Positions 1 through 8,724 of a DNA stretch of 9,749 nt are shown one piece after another. The stretch's first letter is position 1; the number at the start of each line of letters is the position of its first letter. Source of the stretch: Betaproteobacteria bacterium (GTDB taxonomy: Bacteria > Pseudomonadota > Gammaproteobacteria > Burkholderiales > SG8-39); the NCBI GenBank assembly GCA_016867955.1, contig VGIE01000056.1, forward strand, positions 1 through 9,749, read 5' to 3'. Both the position numbers and the translations under genes were made by a program. A model generated the notes under the pieces. The model ran no database searches. It was not told where the DNA came from and saw only the letters and a list, made by a program, of their open reading frames with translations.

Positions 1-354
1 GGCGAGGCGCATGCCGCTCGCTTCGTCGTTGTGCTCATGGGCGGCGGCTTCGGCGGTGGCGATCTCGGCTTCGGCGGCGCGGTACCCCGGGTCGCCGTCC
101 AGCACGTAGTCGATGGCGCGCCCGCCGGTGGCGTCGAGCTCCTGCAGCACGCGCGACATGGCGAGGAGCGGCGGCATCTCGATGTCGCCGGCGTCCAGGT
201 GCAGTTCGCCCGCCAGCGCGGCAAACAGTGTGGTCTTGCCGCAGCCGTTCGCCCCGACGACGCCCACGCGCGCGCCGGGCACGAAGGCCGCGGAGGCGCG
301 GTCAAGCAGCAGCTTGTCGCCGCGGCGGATGGTGATCTGGCGGAAATTGATCAT
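1..354 (-). CDS. yheS: ABC-F family ATPase, YheS-like (N-terminal part only)
   Basis: The first 118 codons of an ABC-F ATP-binding protein are visible; the rest lies beyond the left edge. The product starts MINFRQITIRRGDKLLLDRA and carries a Walker A loop GANGCGKTT at about residues 34-42. A stretch YVLDGDPGYRAAEAEIA at about 80-96 matches the arrangement in E. coli YheS (YVIDGDREYRQLEAQ), which argues for YheS rather than Uup, EttA or YbiT. ABC-F proteins have two fused ATPase domains and no membrane part; they bind the ribosomal E site and help stalled translation, though the exact role of YheS is poorly defined. The ATG at 354-352 aligns with the YheS start. No Shine-Dalgarno sequence precedes it (CCCCACCCA). 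The gene is divergent from rhlE and shares the 355-739 gap. The signature motif, Walker B and second domain are not visible. Confidence 0.86.
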   Translation of the reverse strand, partial: MINFRQITIRRGDKLLLDRASAAFVPGARVGVVGANGCGKTTLFAALAGELHLDAGDIEMPPLLAMSRVLQELDATGGRAIDYVLDGDPGYRAAEAEIATAEAAAHEHNDEASGMRLA

Positions 355-440
355 TGGGTGGGGAAATGGATGGAAGGGCGGATTTTCCCACAGTGACGCG
401 GACTTACGAGCGGATTGGGCGACATTCTGCAGGCCGGATC

Positions 441-449
441 TGCTATAAT
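441..449 (+). promoter_or_regulatory. Extended -10 promoter reading toward rhlE
   Basis: TGCTATAAT contains a perfect TATAAT hexamer (444-449) preceded by the TGn of an extended -10 element (441-443). A convincing -35 is missing; GCGACA at 419-424 is a 4/6 match but 19 bp away, which fits a promoter that leans on the extended -10. Transcription would start near 456, about 285 nt before the rhlE start codon. No other gene lies between, so it most likely drives rhlE or a small RNA in the leader. Confidence 0.55.
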
Positions 450-455
450 TTTAAG

Positions 456-739
456 CATGCGATTTTCTCCGGCTCCCGATTCAGGTCGTGCCCATCAAGC
501 AACGGCACTGATCGCGTCTTCCAGGCTCCCGCGGAGCCCGGCAAGTGTTCGTGGAAATGCTCGTGGATGCTTTCGCGCATTCCGCCGCCTGCAAGCAACG
601 GGTCGTTTCCTCTGATTCCTGACTGCCTTCGCCAGGGCCCGTTGTCACGCGTTCATCGGCGGGCCGCGAGTGAATTGATCCCCGATCAAACCCCCATGAC
701 CGCTGATTACGGTCTCGCAAACATGTTGATGGTGCGCTG
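456..739 (+). promoter_or_regulatory. Long structured 5' leader of rhlE (gene-free stretch 355-739)
   Basis: No recognisable protein gene lies between the ABC-F start (354) and rhlE (740). If transcription starts near 456, rhlE has a leader of about 285 nt. It contains three stem-loops. The first is GGCTCC-CGC-GGAGCC (524-538), extended by two G-C pairs across one mismatch (521-541). The second is GGCCCG (636-641) with CGGGCC (660-665), 18-nt loop. The third is TTGATC-CCC-GATCAA (675-689). None is followed by a T run, so none looks like an intrinsic terminator. A 10-base direct repeat CAAGCAACGG occurs at 496-505 and 592-601. Long structured leaders are common on mRNAs of DEAD-box helicases and cold-shock proteins; that this one regulates rhlE is inference. 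I see nothing clear in 355-440 apart from the upstream side of the ABC-F gene. Confidence 0.4.

Positions 740-740
<1 letters not shown>
696..740 (+). CDS. Candidate 14-residue leader peptide coupled to rhlE
   Basis: A short frame starts ATG at 696 and encodes MTADYGLANMLMVR, ending in TGA at 738-740. The stop shares its last base with the rhlE start (TGATG), the classic arrangement for translational coupling. The rhlE ATG has no good Shine-Dalgarno sequence of its own (GATGGTGCGCTG), so reinitiation after this peptide would explain how it is translated. Against it, the ATG at 696 is preceded by a C run (GATCAAACCCCC), also without a ribosome site. The frame is open further upstream, so another start is possible. 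It may be chance; conservation of the peptide in relatives would settle it. Confidence 0.25.
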
Positions 741-2269
<1,529 letters not shown>

Positions 2270-2343
2270 GTCGGCGACGAATCTCGACCGCGTCCCTCCG
2301 GGCAAGACCGATCCCTAGGAATTCAGCCTCACCGGTACGGCAC

Positions 2344-2382
2344 GCGCGGCCGGCAGGGCGCCGCGCCCAAATTCCGCGCGGC
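2344..2382. terminator. Alternating hairpins between two convergent genes
   Basis: In the 137-bp gap between rhlE (+) and the solute-binding protein gene (-), GCGCGGC occurs at 2344-2350 and 2376-2382 with its reverse complement GCCGCGC exactly midway (2360-2366). The middle copy can pair with either side, each giving a 7-bp all-GC stem with a 9-nt loop, so the two hairpins are mutually exclusive. Position between convergent genes suggests transcript-end protection or bidirectional termination. No T run follows on either strand, so a normal intrinsic terminator is not supported. Confidence 0.3.
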
Positions 2383-2406
2383 CTGCGGCGTTGCGGGTCA
2401 AGCGCC

Positions 2407-3519
2407 CTATTTGTAGATCTTGCTCCAGTATTCCCGGTACTTATTGACCACGGCGGGCGGGTACTTCGCCGGGTCATAGGGCGTGATCGTCGAGAGCGGA
2501 ATGGCGCCCGGCACGCCCGGCAGCGGGCTGGCGCTCTCGCCGCGGCCATGCCACTGGGCCTGGCCGTCGGCCGACATGATGTAGTCGGTCAGCAGCTGTG
2601 CCGCGTTGGGGCGCCTGCTCCAGCCGAGGGCGGCGGCGCCATACAGGTTGCCCATGCCGGGGTTCGGCACCACGTAGGCCATGGGCGCGCCCTGCTCGAT
2701 GATCGGAATGATGGCAGTGGGCACGCCAAAGGCGCTGACCGCGATTTCGCCGGAGGCAACCGATTGCGCGAGCGGCGTGGAGCCGTTGTAGAGACGCGGG
2801 TTCTGCGCCTTCAGCCGGGTCAGGTAGTCCGCCCCCTGGGTCTTCTCCAGCCAGTCATACCAGGCGACGAGCACCGTCGAGGCGAGCTCGGTCGTGCCCA
2901 GCTTGCCGCGGAATTCGGGGCGCAGCAGATCGGCGTAGCTCCTGGGCGGATTGGGCGCCAGGTTCTTGTTGTAGATGATCACGAAGGGGTCGGAGCCGAC
3001 GATGGGCACGACGCCGCCCTGCTGCAGGTACTGCGCCGGCCAGGCCTTCAGTGCCGGGCCTGAGGGCTTGAGCAGCTTGCCTTCCTTGGCGCGGTCGGTG
3101 AACCAGCCCACTTCCGTCGAGACGAAGACATCGGCGCCGTCGATGCCGGTGGCACGTTCCTGGTCCACCTTGGCCAGCACTTCGCCGCTGGGCCCGCGCA
3201 CGACATCGACGTTGATTTCGGGGTAGAGCTTGCGAAAACCGGCGCTGATGCGATTCGCGACCGGGGTAGGCTGCCCGGTGTAGAACAGCACCTTGCCCTC
3301 CTTGCGCGCGGCGGCGACGATGCTGCTCCAGTCGCCGGCCTGCGCCTGTGCGGGCGAGGGCGCCGCGGTGAATGCCGCGGCGATTACCGCAGTACAGGCC
3401 ATCACGGTGCCGATCCGCGCCGAGCGTGTCGTGGCCGGGCGTCCCGCGCGAGTCGTGACCGATCCGCCTGCGGCATGGTCACCGGTATTCGACCTGCTGT
3501 TTTTCATCGCTTGTTCCAT
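2407..3519 (-). CDS. Periplasmic ABC transporter solute-binding protein (iron/polyamine-type, family 1/8)
   Basis: This 370-residue protein has a signal peptide and the fold signature of bacterial extracellular solute-binding proteins related to FbpA/AfuA. The mature part opens with ARKEGKVLFYTGQPTPVANR (71-90) and includes RSYADLLRPEFRGKLG, a typical hinge-region stretch of this group. The hydrophobic signal core is about residues 37-53, with likely cleavage after AQAQA (57-61). The n-region is unusually long (about 36 residues) with several arginines but no twin-arginine motif. Only ATG 3519 and ATG 3507 are sensible starts; the first is chosen because GAGGAGGA at 3534-3527 lies 7 nt upstream. 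It would capture a substrate in the periplasm for an ABC importer, but no permease or ATPase gene adjoins. The ligand cannot be read from sequence; ferric iron, an organic acid or a phosphonate are all possible. It lies 109 bp downstream of the aldo/keto reductase gene. Confidence 0.88.
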   Translation of the reverse strand: MEQAMKNSRSNTGDHAAGGSVTTRAGRPATTRSARIGTVMACTAVIAAAFTAAPSPAQAQAGDWSSIVAAARKEGKVLFYTGQPTPVANRISAGFRKLYPEINVDVVRGPSGEVLAKVDQERATGIDGADVFVSTEVGWFTDRAKEGKLLKPSGPALKAWPAQYLQQGGVVPIVGSDPFVIIYNKNLAPNPPRSYADLLRPEFRGKLGTTELASTVLVAWYDWLEKTQGADYLTRLKAQNPRLYNGSTPLAQSVASGEIAVSAFGVPTAIIPIIEQGAPMAYVVPNPGMGNLYGAAALGWSRRPNAAQLLTDYIMSADGQAQWHGRGESASPLPGVPGAIPLSTITPYDPAKYPPAVVNKYREYWSKIYK

Positions 3520-3544
3520 GTCCTCATCCTCCTCGTCGCGGGGG

Positions 3545-3620
3545 TTGACCTGCGTGATATCAATCTGTCCGTATGGGCAATACGAATAAGTAGAGTACTA
3601 TGAAATTGATAATATTGACC
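3545..3620 (-). promoter_or_regulatory. A+T-rich control region upstream of the solute-binding protein gene
   Basis: This gap is sharply richer in A and T than its surroundings. It holds an inverted repeat CGTAT-GGGCA-ATACG at 3570-3584, an operator-like dyad, and a second wider inverted pair TATCAAT (3558-3564) and ATTGATA (3605-3611). On the minus strand a weak -35-like TTATCA lies inside it, but no convincing -10 box at the right distance. It probably holds the promoter and a regulator site for the solute-binding protein gene; the regulator is unknown. Confidence 0.35.
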
Positions 3621-3628
3621 AGTCTGAC

Positions 3629-4573
<945 letters not shown>

Positions 4574-4726
4574 GGGAATGCCTCTTATGGATTGGCGCGG
4601 TGTGGATAGATGCCGGGTGGAGTAACGGTGTGGCGTGCAGAACGATGTCTGAATCCTACACCGGGAGCCCGCGCCCTGCGCATCTGGCGAATGCGGCTTC
4701 TCAGTGGCACGGCGGCGAGCTGCGCT

Positions 4727-5869
4727 TCAGGGAGCGCGAAATGGGCTGCGCTCGTTTAGTTCGTCGACGTAACGTTCGATGCCGGAGGACTCGCGAACGA
4801 GGAAGCGCTGCACCGCATCGGAGAACTGCGGGTGCTTCAGCCAGTGTGCCGACCATGTCCCCGAGGGCAGGAAGCCGCGCGCAAGCTTGTGCTCGCCCTG
4901 CGCCCCGCCTTCGAACACCCGGATACCCCGTTCGATGCAGAACTCGAGCGCCTGGTAGTAGCAGGTTTCGAAATGGAGCAGCGGGACATGGCCGACCGCG
5001 CCCCAGTAGCGGCCATACAGCGTGTCCGCGGAATAGATGTTGAGGGCGCTCGCCACGGGCTTGCCCCGCAGCTCGGCAATGACGAGCAGCATGTGCTCCG
5101 GCATGGTCTCGCCGATGCGCCGGAAGAACGCCAGGTTCAGATAGGGGCTGGAGTGATGGGCGCGGTAAGTGCCTTCATAGCAGCGCGAAAAGAAGCGCCA
5201 GTCCTCGTCGGTGATGTCGGCCCCGGCGACGCGGCGGAAGGCGACGCCCGATTCCGCGACGCGACGGCGCTCCTGGCGGATCTTCTTGCGCTTGGCGGAA
5301 GACAGTTCGCCAAGGAACTCGTCGAAATTCGCGTAGCCGCGATTGATCCAGTGGAACTGCACGCTGCGTCGCAGCTGCAGGCCCGCGGCGCCGAGGGCCT
5401 CGGCTTCGTCCCGTGGCGGAAAAAGGATATGCAGGGAGGAGACGTCCTGCGACATGCCGAGCGCGGCGGCAATGAGGCGGCCACGCGTGTCGGCATCCTC
5501 GGCCAACAGCCGCGAACCGGTGACTGGCGAAAAAGGGATGGCCGACAGCAGCTTGGGGTAGTACCGCAGGCCGACGCGCTGATAGGCATCGGCCCAGGCC
5601 CAGTCGAAGACGTACTCGCCGTAGGAATGTGCCTTGAGGTAGAGCGGCATGGCACCCGTGAGCTGGCCGGCGCCCCAGCAGGTGATGAATTGCGGCAACC
5701 AGCCGCTGCGTTCCGACGCGCATCCCGTCTCGTGCAGCGCATGCAAGAATTCGTGGCGCAGGAAAGGGTTCCCGCCGGCCAGGGCGTTCCACGCGCCGGC
5801 ATCGACTGCGCCCAGTGATTCAAGGATCCTGATCTCGCTGTTCGGCAGGGTGTCGGCCTGATGCGCCAT
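4727..5869 (-). CDS. COG3146 / DUF482 family protein (GNAT/FemAB-like predicted N-acyltransferase)
   Basis: A 380-residue protein of the family labelled 'peptidoglycan biosynthesis/recognition' or predicted N-acyltransferase (COG3146). Recognisable stretches in order are NPFLRHEFLHALHETG (34-49), YVFDWAWADAYQ (86-97), YYPKLLSAIPFSPVTG (103-118), a basic SAKRKKIRQERRR (191-203), GRYWG (286-290), LLHFETCYYQ (297-306) and FEGGAQGEHKLARGF (319-333). The fold resembles a doubled acetyltransferase as in FemAB; substrate and true role are unknown. No signal peptide or membrane helix is seen. I choose ATG 5869: it leaves a usual short lead before the conserved IRILES. The ATG at 5911 (MRGVYHRHPRIIPR lead) would overlap nadE, though GGGAAG lies in front of it. 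A TATAAT box 7 nt before ATG 5869 and the lack of a ribosome site suggest a leaderless mRNA. Divergent from nadE with a 40-bp gap. Confidence 0.87.
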   Translation of the reverse strand: MAHQADTLPNSEIRILESLGAVDAGAWNALAGGNPFLRHEFLHALHETGCASERSGWLPQFITCWGAGQLTGAMPLYLKAHSYGEYVFDWAWADAYQRVGLRYYPKLLSAIPFSPVTGSRLLAEDADTRGRLIAAALGMSQDVSSLHILFPPRDEAEALGAAGLQLRRSVQFHWINRGYANFDEFLGELSSAKRKKIRQERRRVAESGVAFRRVAGADITDEDWRFFSRCYEGTYRAHHSSPYLNLAFFRRIGETMPEHMLLVIAELRGKPVASALNIYSADTLYGRYWGAVGHVPLLHFETCYYQALEFCIERGIRVFEGGAQGEHKLARGFLPSGTWSAHWLKHPQFSDAVQRFLVRESSGIERYVDELNERSPFRAP

Positions 5870-5876
5870 GCGGGGA

Positions 5877-5882
5877 ATTATA
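5877..5882 (-). promoter_or_regulatory. -10 box for the COG3146 gene (leaderless)
   Basis: A perfect TATAAT is read on the minus strand (plus strand ATTATA). Seven bases (TCCCCGC) separate it from ATG 5869, so the expected transcription start is the A of the start codon itself. The -35 region at 17-bp spacing (GGAGTT, 5905-5900) is poor and falls on the nadE -10 box. Confidence 0.5.
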
Positions 5883-5894
5883 CGGGGGTGCCGA

Positions 5895-5903
5895 TGGTAA
5901 ACT
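5895..5903 (+). promoter_or_regulatory. Extended -10 box for nadE (leaderless)
   Basis: TGGTAAACT gives a TGn motif plus TAAACT (4/6 to TATAAT). Six bases (CCGCGC) separate it from the nadE ATG at 5910, so transcription would start at or within a few bases of the start codon. Its -35 region at 17-bp spacing (5875-5880, GAATTA) overlaps the -10 box of the opposite gene. Confidence 0.45.
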
Positions 5904-5909
5904 CCGCGC

Positions 5910-7589
5910 ATGGGGAATCTTCCCAAACGTAATCCAGCGCGCTCCGTCACGATTGCCATCGCGCAGATCAACTGCGTTGTCGGCGATCTTGCAGGCAACG
6001 CGGCGAAGATCCTCGAGTACGCGGGCAGGGCCAAGGCGGCGCAGGCGGCCCTGCTGCTGACTCCGGAGCTCGGCTTGTGCGGCTATCCCCCGGAGGACCT
6101 GCTGTTGCGGGACGGCTTCTATCGCGATTGCGAGGCCGAGCTGGGGGCGCTGGCATCGAGGCTGGGCCGACTCGGCGGGATCGACGTGGTGGTCGGGCAT
6201 CCCCACCAGGAAGCCGGCAGGCGCTACAACGCAGCGTCCCTGCTGCGCGGCGGGCGAATCGCTGCCACGTACTGCAAGCACGCCCTCCCCAACTACACGG
6301 TGTTCGACGAGCAGCGCTATTTCGCCTCCGGCGACACGCCCTGCGTGTTCGACGTCGGCGGGACTCGCTTTGGCATCAATATCTGCGAGGATACCTGGGC
6401 AGCGGCCGTTGACAGCGAAGGCGAAGCCGCCGCCGCGCCACTCGCCGCGCGGCAGGCCGGTGCCGACGTGCTGCTGGTGCTCAATGCCTCGCCCTACCAC
6501 ATGCGCAAGCAGGGCACGCGCTATGACGTGATGCGGGAACGTGTCGCGGAAACCGGCATGCCGCTGGTGTACGCCAATATGGTCGGCGGGCAGGACGAGC
6601 TGGTTTTCGACGGGGCGTCGTTCGTGTTGTCGGCCGAGGGCAGCGTCGCCTGCCAGATGCCCTCGTTCGAGGAGGCGCTGGAATTGGTCTGCTTCGAGGG
6701 TGATGCGCCGCGTCCTGGGCGCATCACCCCGGAATTGCCGGTGGAGGCGGAGATCTACCAGGCGCTGTGCCTGGGGGTGCAGGACTACATCGGCAAGAAC
6801 CGCTTTCCCGGCGTGCTGCTCGGCCTGTCCGGCGGCGTGGATTCGGCGCTCACGCTGGCGATCGCCTGCGATGCGCTCGGCGCGGACAAGATCCTCACCG
6901 TAATGATGCCCTCGCAGTACACGGCCGCCATCAGCATCGAGGATTCCCGCGAGATGGTAAGGAAGCTCGGGGTGCGCTACGAGGAGATTCCTATCAAGCC
7001 GGTGTTCGACGCGTTCCTGCAGTCGCTTTCTGCGGATTTCGCCGGGTTGCCCCCGGATGCCACCGAGGAAAACCTGCAGGCGCGCACGCGCGGCACCATC
7101 ATGATGGCGCTGTCCAACAAGTTCGGGTCTATCGTGCTCACCACCGGTAACAAGTCGGAAATGGCGGTGGGATACGCGACGCTGTACGGCGACATGGCCG
7201 GCGGGTTCGCGGTTGTCAAGGACCTGACCAAGCTGTGGGTGTACCGCCTGTGCCGTTACCGCAACAGCATTTCAGCGGTGATCCCCGAGCGCATCCTGAC
7301 GCGGGCGCCGTCAGCGGAGCTGCGGCCCAACCAGACCGACCAGGACAGCCTGCCCCCGTACGAAGTGCTCGACCCGATCATTGTCGACTACATGGAAAAC
7401 GACATGAGCCCGGCCGATATCATCGACAAAGGTTTTCGTGCCGAGGACGTGCAACGCATCGTGGAACTGATCCACCGCAACGAGTACAAGCGCCGCCAGG
7501 CCCCGATCGGCATCCGCATCACCCAACGCGGTTTCGGCAAGGACTGGCGCTATCCGATTACCTCGCGCTACCGGGAACCGTATGAGTAG
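5910..7589 (+). CDS. nadE: Glutamine-dependent NAD+ synthetase
   Basis: The 559-residue enzyme catalyses the last step of NAD+ synthesis: deamido-NAD+ plus ATP and glutamine give NAD+. The N-terminal nitrilase-type glutaminase domain (about 13-270) shows the Glu-Lys-Cys triad: Glu53 in LTPELGLCGYPPEDLL, Lys123 in YCKHALPNY and Cys159 in GINICEDTW. The synthetase domain (about 275-559) has the PP-loop LSGGVDS (306-312), TTGNKSE (411-417) and YGDMAGGFAV (426-435). Length matches the family. The start is well fixed: an in-frame TAA at 5898-5900 lies just upstream and no other start codon exists before the conserved TIAIAQINCVVGDLAGN. There is no Shine-Dalgarno sequence, and a -10 box ends 6 nt before the ATG. 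glnB follows 89 bp downstream on the same strand, so NAD+ synthesis is linked to nitrogen signalling. Confidence 0.97.
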   Translation: MGNLPKRNPARSVTIAIAQINCVVGDLAGNAAKILEYAGRAKAAQAALLLTPELGLCGYPPEDLLLRDGFYRDCEAELGALASRLGRLGGIDVVVGHPHQEAGRRYNAASLLRGGRIAATYCKHALPNYTVFDEQRYFASGDTPCVFDVGGTRFGINICEDTWAAAVDSEGEAAAAPLAARQAGADVLLVLNASPYHMRKQGTRYDVMRERVAETGMPLVYANMVGGQDELVFDGASFVLSAEGSVACQMPSFEEALELVCFEGDAPRPGRITPELPVEAEIYQALCLGVQDYIGKNRFPGVLLGLSGGVDSALTLAIACDALGADKILTVMMPSQYTAAISIEDSREMVRKLGVRYEEIPIKPVFDAFLQSLSADFAGLPPDATEENLQARTRGTIMMALSNKFGSIVLTTGNKSEMAVGYATLYGDMAGGFAVVKDLTKLWVYRLCRYRNSISAVIPERILTRAPSAELRPNQTDQDSLPPYEVLDPIIVDYMENDMSPADIIDKGFRAEDVQRIVELIHRNEYKRRQAPIGIRITQRGFGKDWRYPITSRYREPYE

Positions 7590-7591
7590 CC

Positions 7592-7639
7592 CGGGCGCAT
7601 CCGGTTCGGTGGTGGCGCCCGAGCGCTGCGGGGGGCGCT
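7592..7639 (+). terminator. Two stem-loops between nadE and glnB
   Basis: Just after the nadE stop, CGGGCGC (7592-7598) pairs with GCGCCCG (7615-7621) across a 16-nt loop. A second stem, AGCGC (7622-7626) with GCGCT (7635-7639), follows at once. The second is trailed by TTGGTTTAT, only partly T-rich. The pair could slow or partly end nadE transcription, or shield the glnB message; a full terminator is not proven. Confidence 0.3.
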
Positions 7640-7644
7640 TGGTT

Positions 7645-7650
7645 TATACT
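7645..7650 (+). promoter_or_regulatory. Possible -10 box for glnB
   Basis: TATACT (5/6 to TATAAT) lies 28 bases before the glnB ATG, which would give a leader of about 22 nt containing the GGGAG ribosome site (7667-7671). The -35 position is G+C-rich (AGCGCT, 7622-7627) and poor, so activation or readthrough from nadE may be needed. No sigma-54 -24/-12 element is convincing here. Confidence 0.4.
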
Positions 7651-7678
7651 GCGCCGCTCAGACCGAGGGAGCAGCCCA

Positions 7679-8017
7679 ATGAAGAAGATCGAAGCCATCA
7701 TCAAGCCATTCAAGCTTGACGAAGTACGCGAGGCACTTGCCGAAGTGGGTGTTACCGGACTGACCGTGACGGAAGTGAAGGGCTTCGGCCGCCAGAAGGG
7801 ACATACCGAGCTTTATCGCGGTGCCGAGTACGTCGTGGATTTCCTGCCGAAGGTGAAGATCGAGATCGTCGTCACCAAGAGTATGGTCGAGGGCGCGATC
7901 GAGGCGATCATCAAGGCGGCGCGTACCGGCAAGATCGGCGATGGCAAGATCTTCGTGACCTCGGTCGAGCAGGTGGTTCGCATCCGCACCGGTGAGACGG
8001 ACGAGGCTGCCGTCTAG
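7679..8017 (+). CDS. glnB: Nitrogen regulatory protein P-II
   Basis: This 112-residue trimeric signal protein is nearly identical to E. coli GlnB in its first 60 residues (MKKIEAIIKPFKLDEVREAL onward). It carries the T-loop with the uridylylation site Tyr51 (YRGAEY, 46-51), Gln39 and Lys58 for 2-oxoglutarate binding, the signature TGKIGDGKIF (83-92) and Arg101/Arg103 for ATP binding. PII reads 2-oxoglutarate, ATP/ADP and, through GlnD uridylylation, glutamine; it acts on targets such as GlnE and NtrB, and on AmtB mainly through the GlnK paralog. No amtB gene is adjacent, which favours GlnB over GlnK. The ribosome site GGGAG lies 7 nt before the ATG. It sits downstream of nadE on the same strand and is convergent with the Smr-domain gene. 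Confidence 0.97.
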   Translation: MKKIEAIIKPFKLDEVREALAEVGVTGLTVTEVKGFGRQKGHTELYRGAEYVVDFLPKVKIEIVVTKSMVEGAIEAIIKAARTGKIGDGKIFVTSVEQVVRIRTGETDEAAV

Positions 8018-8028
8018 GTCATTCGCAC

Positions 8029-8059
8029 CTCGCTGCGGGCGCTGCCCCGCCGACGCGAG
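8029..8059. terminator. Stem-loop between convergent glnB and Smr genes
   Basis: CTCGC (8029-8033) pairs with GCGAG (8055-8059), and inside it GCGGG (8035-8039) pairs with CCCGC (8046-8050) around a 6-nt loop, giving about 10 base pairs with one internal bulge. It lies in the 63-bp gap between two convergent genes, where a bidirectional terminator is expected. No T run follows on either strand. Confidence 0.38.
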
Positions 8060-8080
8060 ATTCGGGCCGGTTGAGGCGCG

Positions 8081-8686
8081 TCAGCGCGCTTGTTTGGCGG
8101 GATTCTCCAGCAGCACCAGCGTGGCCCCGCCACCGCCGAGATTCTCCGGCGCCTGGCAGTAGGCGAGGATCTCCGAGCGCCGGGCCAGCCAGTCGCGAAT
8201 CTTTCCCCGCAGCACCGGTTCGCGGTTGGGCGAGCCCAGCCCCTTGCCGTGGATGATGCGTATGCAGCGATGGCCGTGCCGCAGGCATTCGGCAAGGAAT
8301 TCCACCAGCAGTGCGCGTGCCTGGTCGCGGTTCAGTCCGTGCAGGTCAAGCGCGTCCTGGATGACCCAGTGACCCCGGCGCAGCTTTCGCAGCGTGTCGC
8401 GCGGGACGTTGTCGCGCAGGTAGACGAGCTCCTCGCCGGTCTCCATCGACTCTTCCCACGGGATCGGGCCGCTGATGCTGTCGGCGATGGTGGCGTGGAT
8501 GTCCAGCAGCGAATGCACCGGGACGGGTGGGGGCTTGTCCACGCGACTGACGCGGCGTCGGACTCGGATCGGCGTGGCGTCCTTGACCGCGGCGCGGAAC
8601 AGTGCCCGATCCTGCTCATCGATTGCGGATGGTACGGTTTCAGGTAGCGATTTTCGCCCTGGTCGCCGCATAGTATTACGCACCAT
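8081..8686 (-). CDS. Smr-domain protein (Smr/MutS2 C-terminal type, YdaL-like)
   Basis: A 201-residue stand-alone Smr protein. The Smr domain occupies about residues 110-197, with ALDLHGLNRDQAR (112-124) and IIHGKGLGS (144-152), the two motifs that define the family. It ends GGGGATLVLLENPAKQAR, the usual terminal strand. Smr domains bind or nick nucleic acid; related Smr proteins cut mRNA at stalled ribosomes (SmrB) or act in DNA processing, but the role of this one is unknown. The first 100 residues are basic and proline-rich, probably disordered to about 60, as in proteobacterial YdaL/SmrA. ATG 8686 is chosen: it lies 38 nt past the trxB stop, with a weak GGAA six nt upstream. ATG 8671 is an alternative. 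It probably shares the trxB transcript. Confidence 0.9.
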   Translation of the reverse strand: MVRNTMRRPGRKSLPETVPSAIDEQDRALFRAAVKDATPIRVRRRVSRVDKPPPVPVHSLLDIHATIADSISGPIPWEESMETGEELVYLRDNVPRDTLRKLRRGHWVIQDALDLHGLNRDQARALLVEFLAECLRHGHRCIRIIHGKGLGSPNREPVLRGKIRDWLARRSEILAYCQAPENLGGGGATLVLLENPAKQAR

Positions 8687-8724
8687 GACTGATTCCGGCG
8701 GGACGGAAAGCGCGTTTTTCGTAA

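Noticed and set aside
675..689. TTGATCCCCGATCAA as an FNR/ANR-type operator before rhlE
   Set aside because: The half-sites TTGAT and ATCAA are right but the spacer is 5, not 4, bases, and it lies well downstream of the likely promoter; an RNA hairpin explains it as well.
3600..3620. Fur box upstream of the iron-type solute-binding protein
   Set aside because: Only one GATAAT-like hexamer (3608-3613) is present; the repeated hexamer array of a Fur site is missing, so iron control cannot be claimed.
4832..5818. Long open frame (328 codons) on the plus strand opposite the COG3146 gene
   Set aside because: It is antisense to a gene with clear family motifs, gives no recognisable protein and has the composition expected from the mirror of GC-rich codons.
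5820..6500. Open frame of 226 codons on the minus strand opposite nadE
   Set aside because: It covers the nadE glutaminase domain in antisense, has no family features and no ribosome site; a shadow frame.
7605..7632. Sigma-54 (-24/-12) promoter before glnB
   Set aside because: One GG-N10-GC pair exists (7611-7624) but the wider TGGCAC and TTGC contexts are absent; in this GC-rich stretch it is likely chance.
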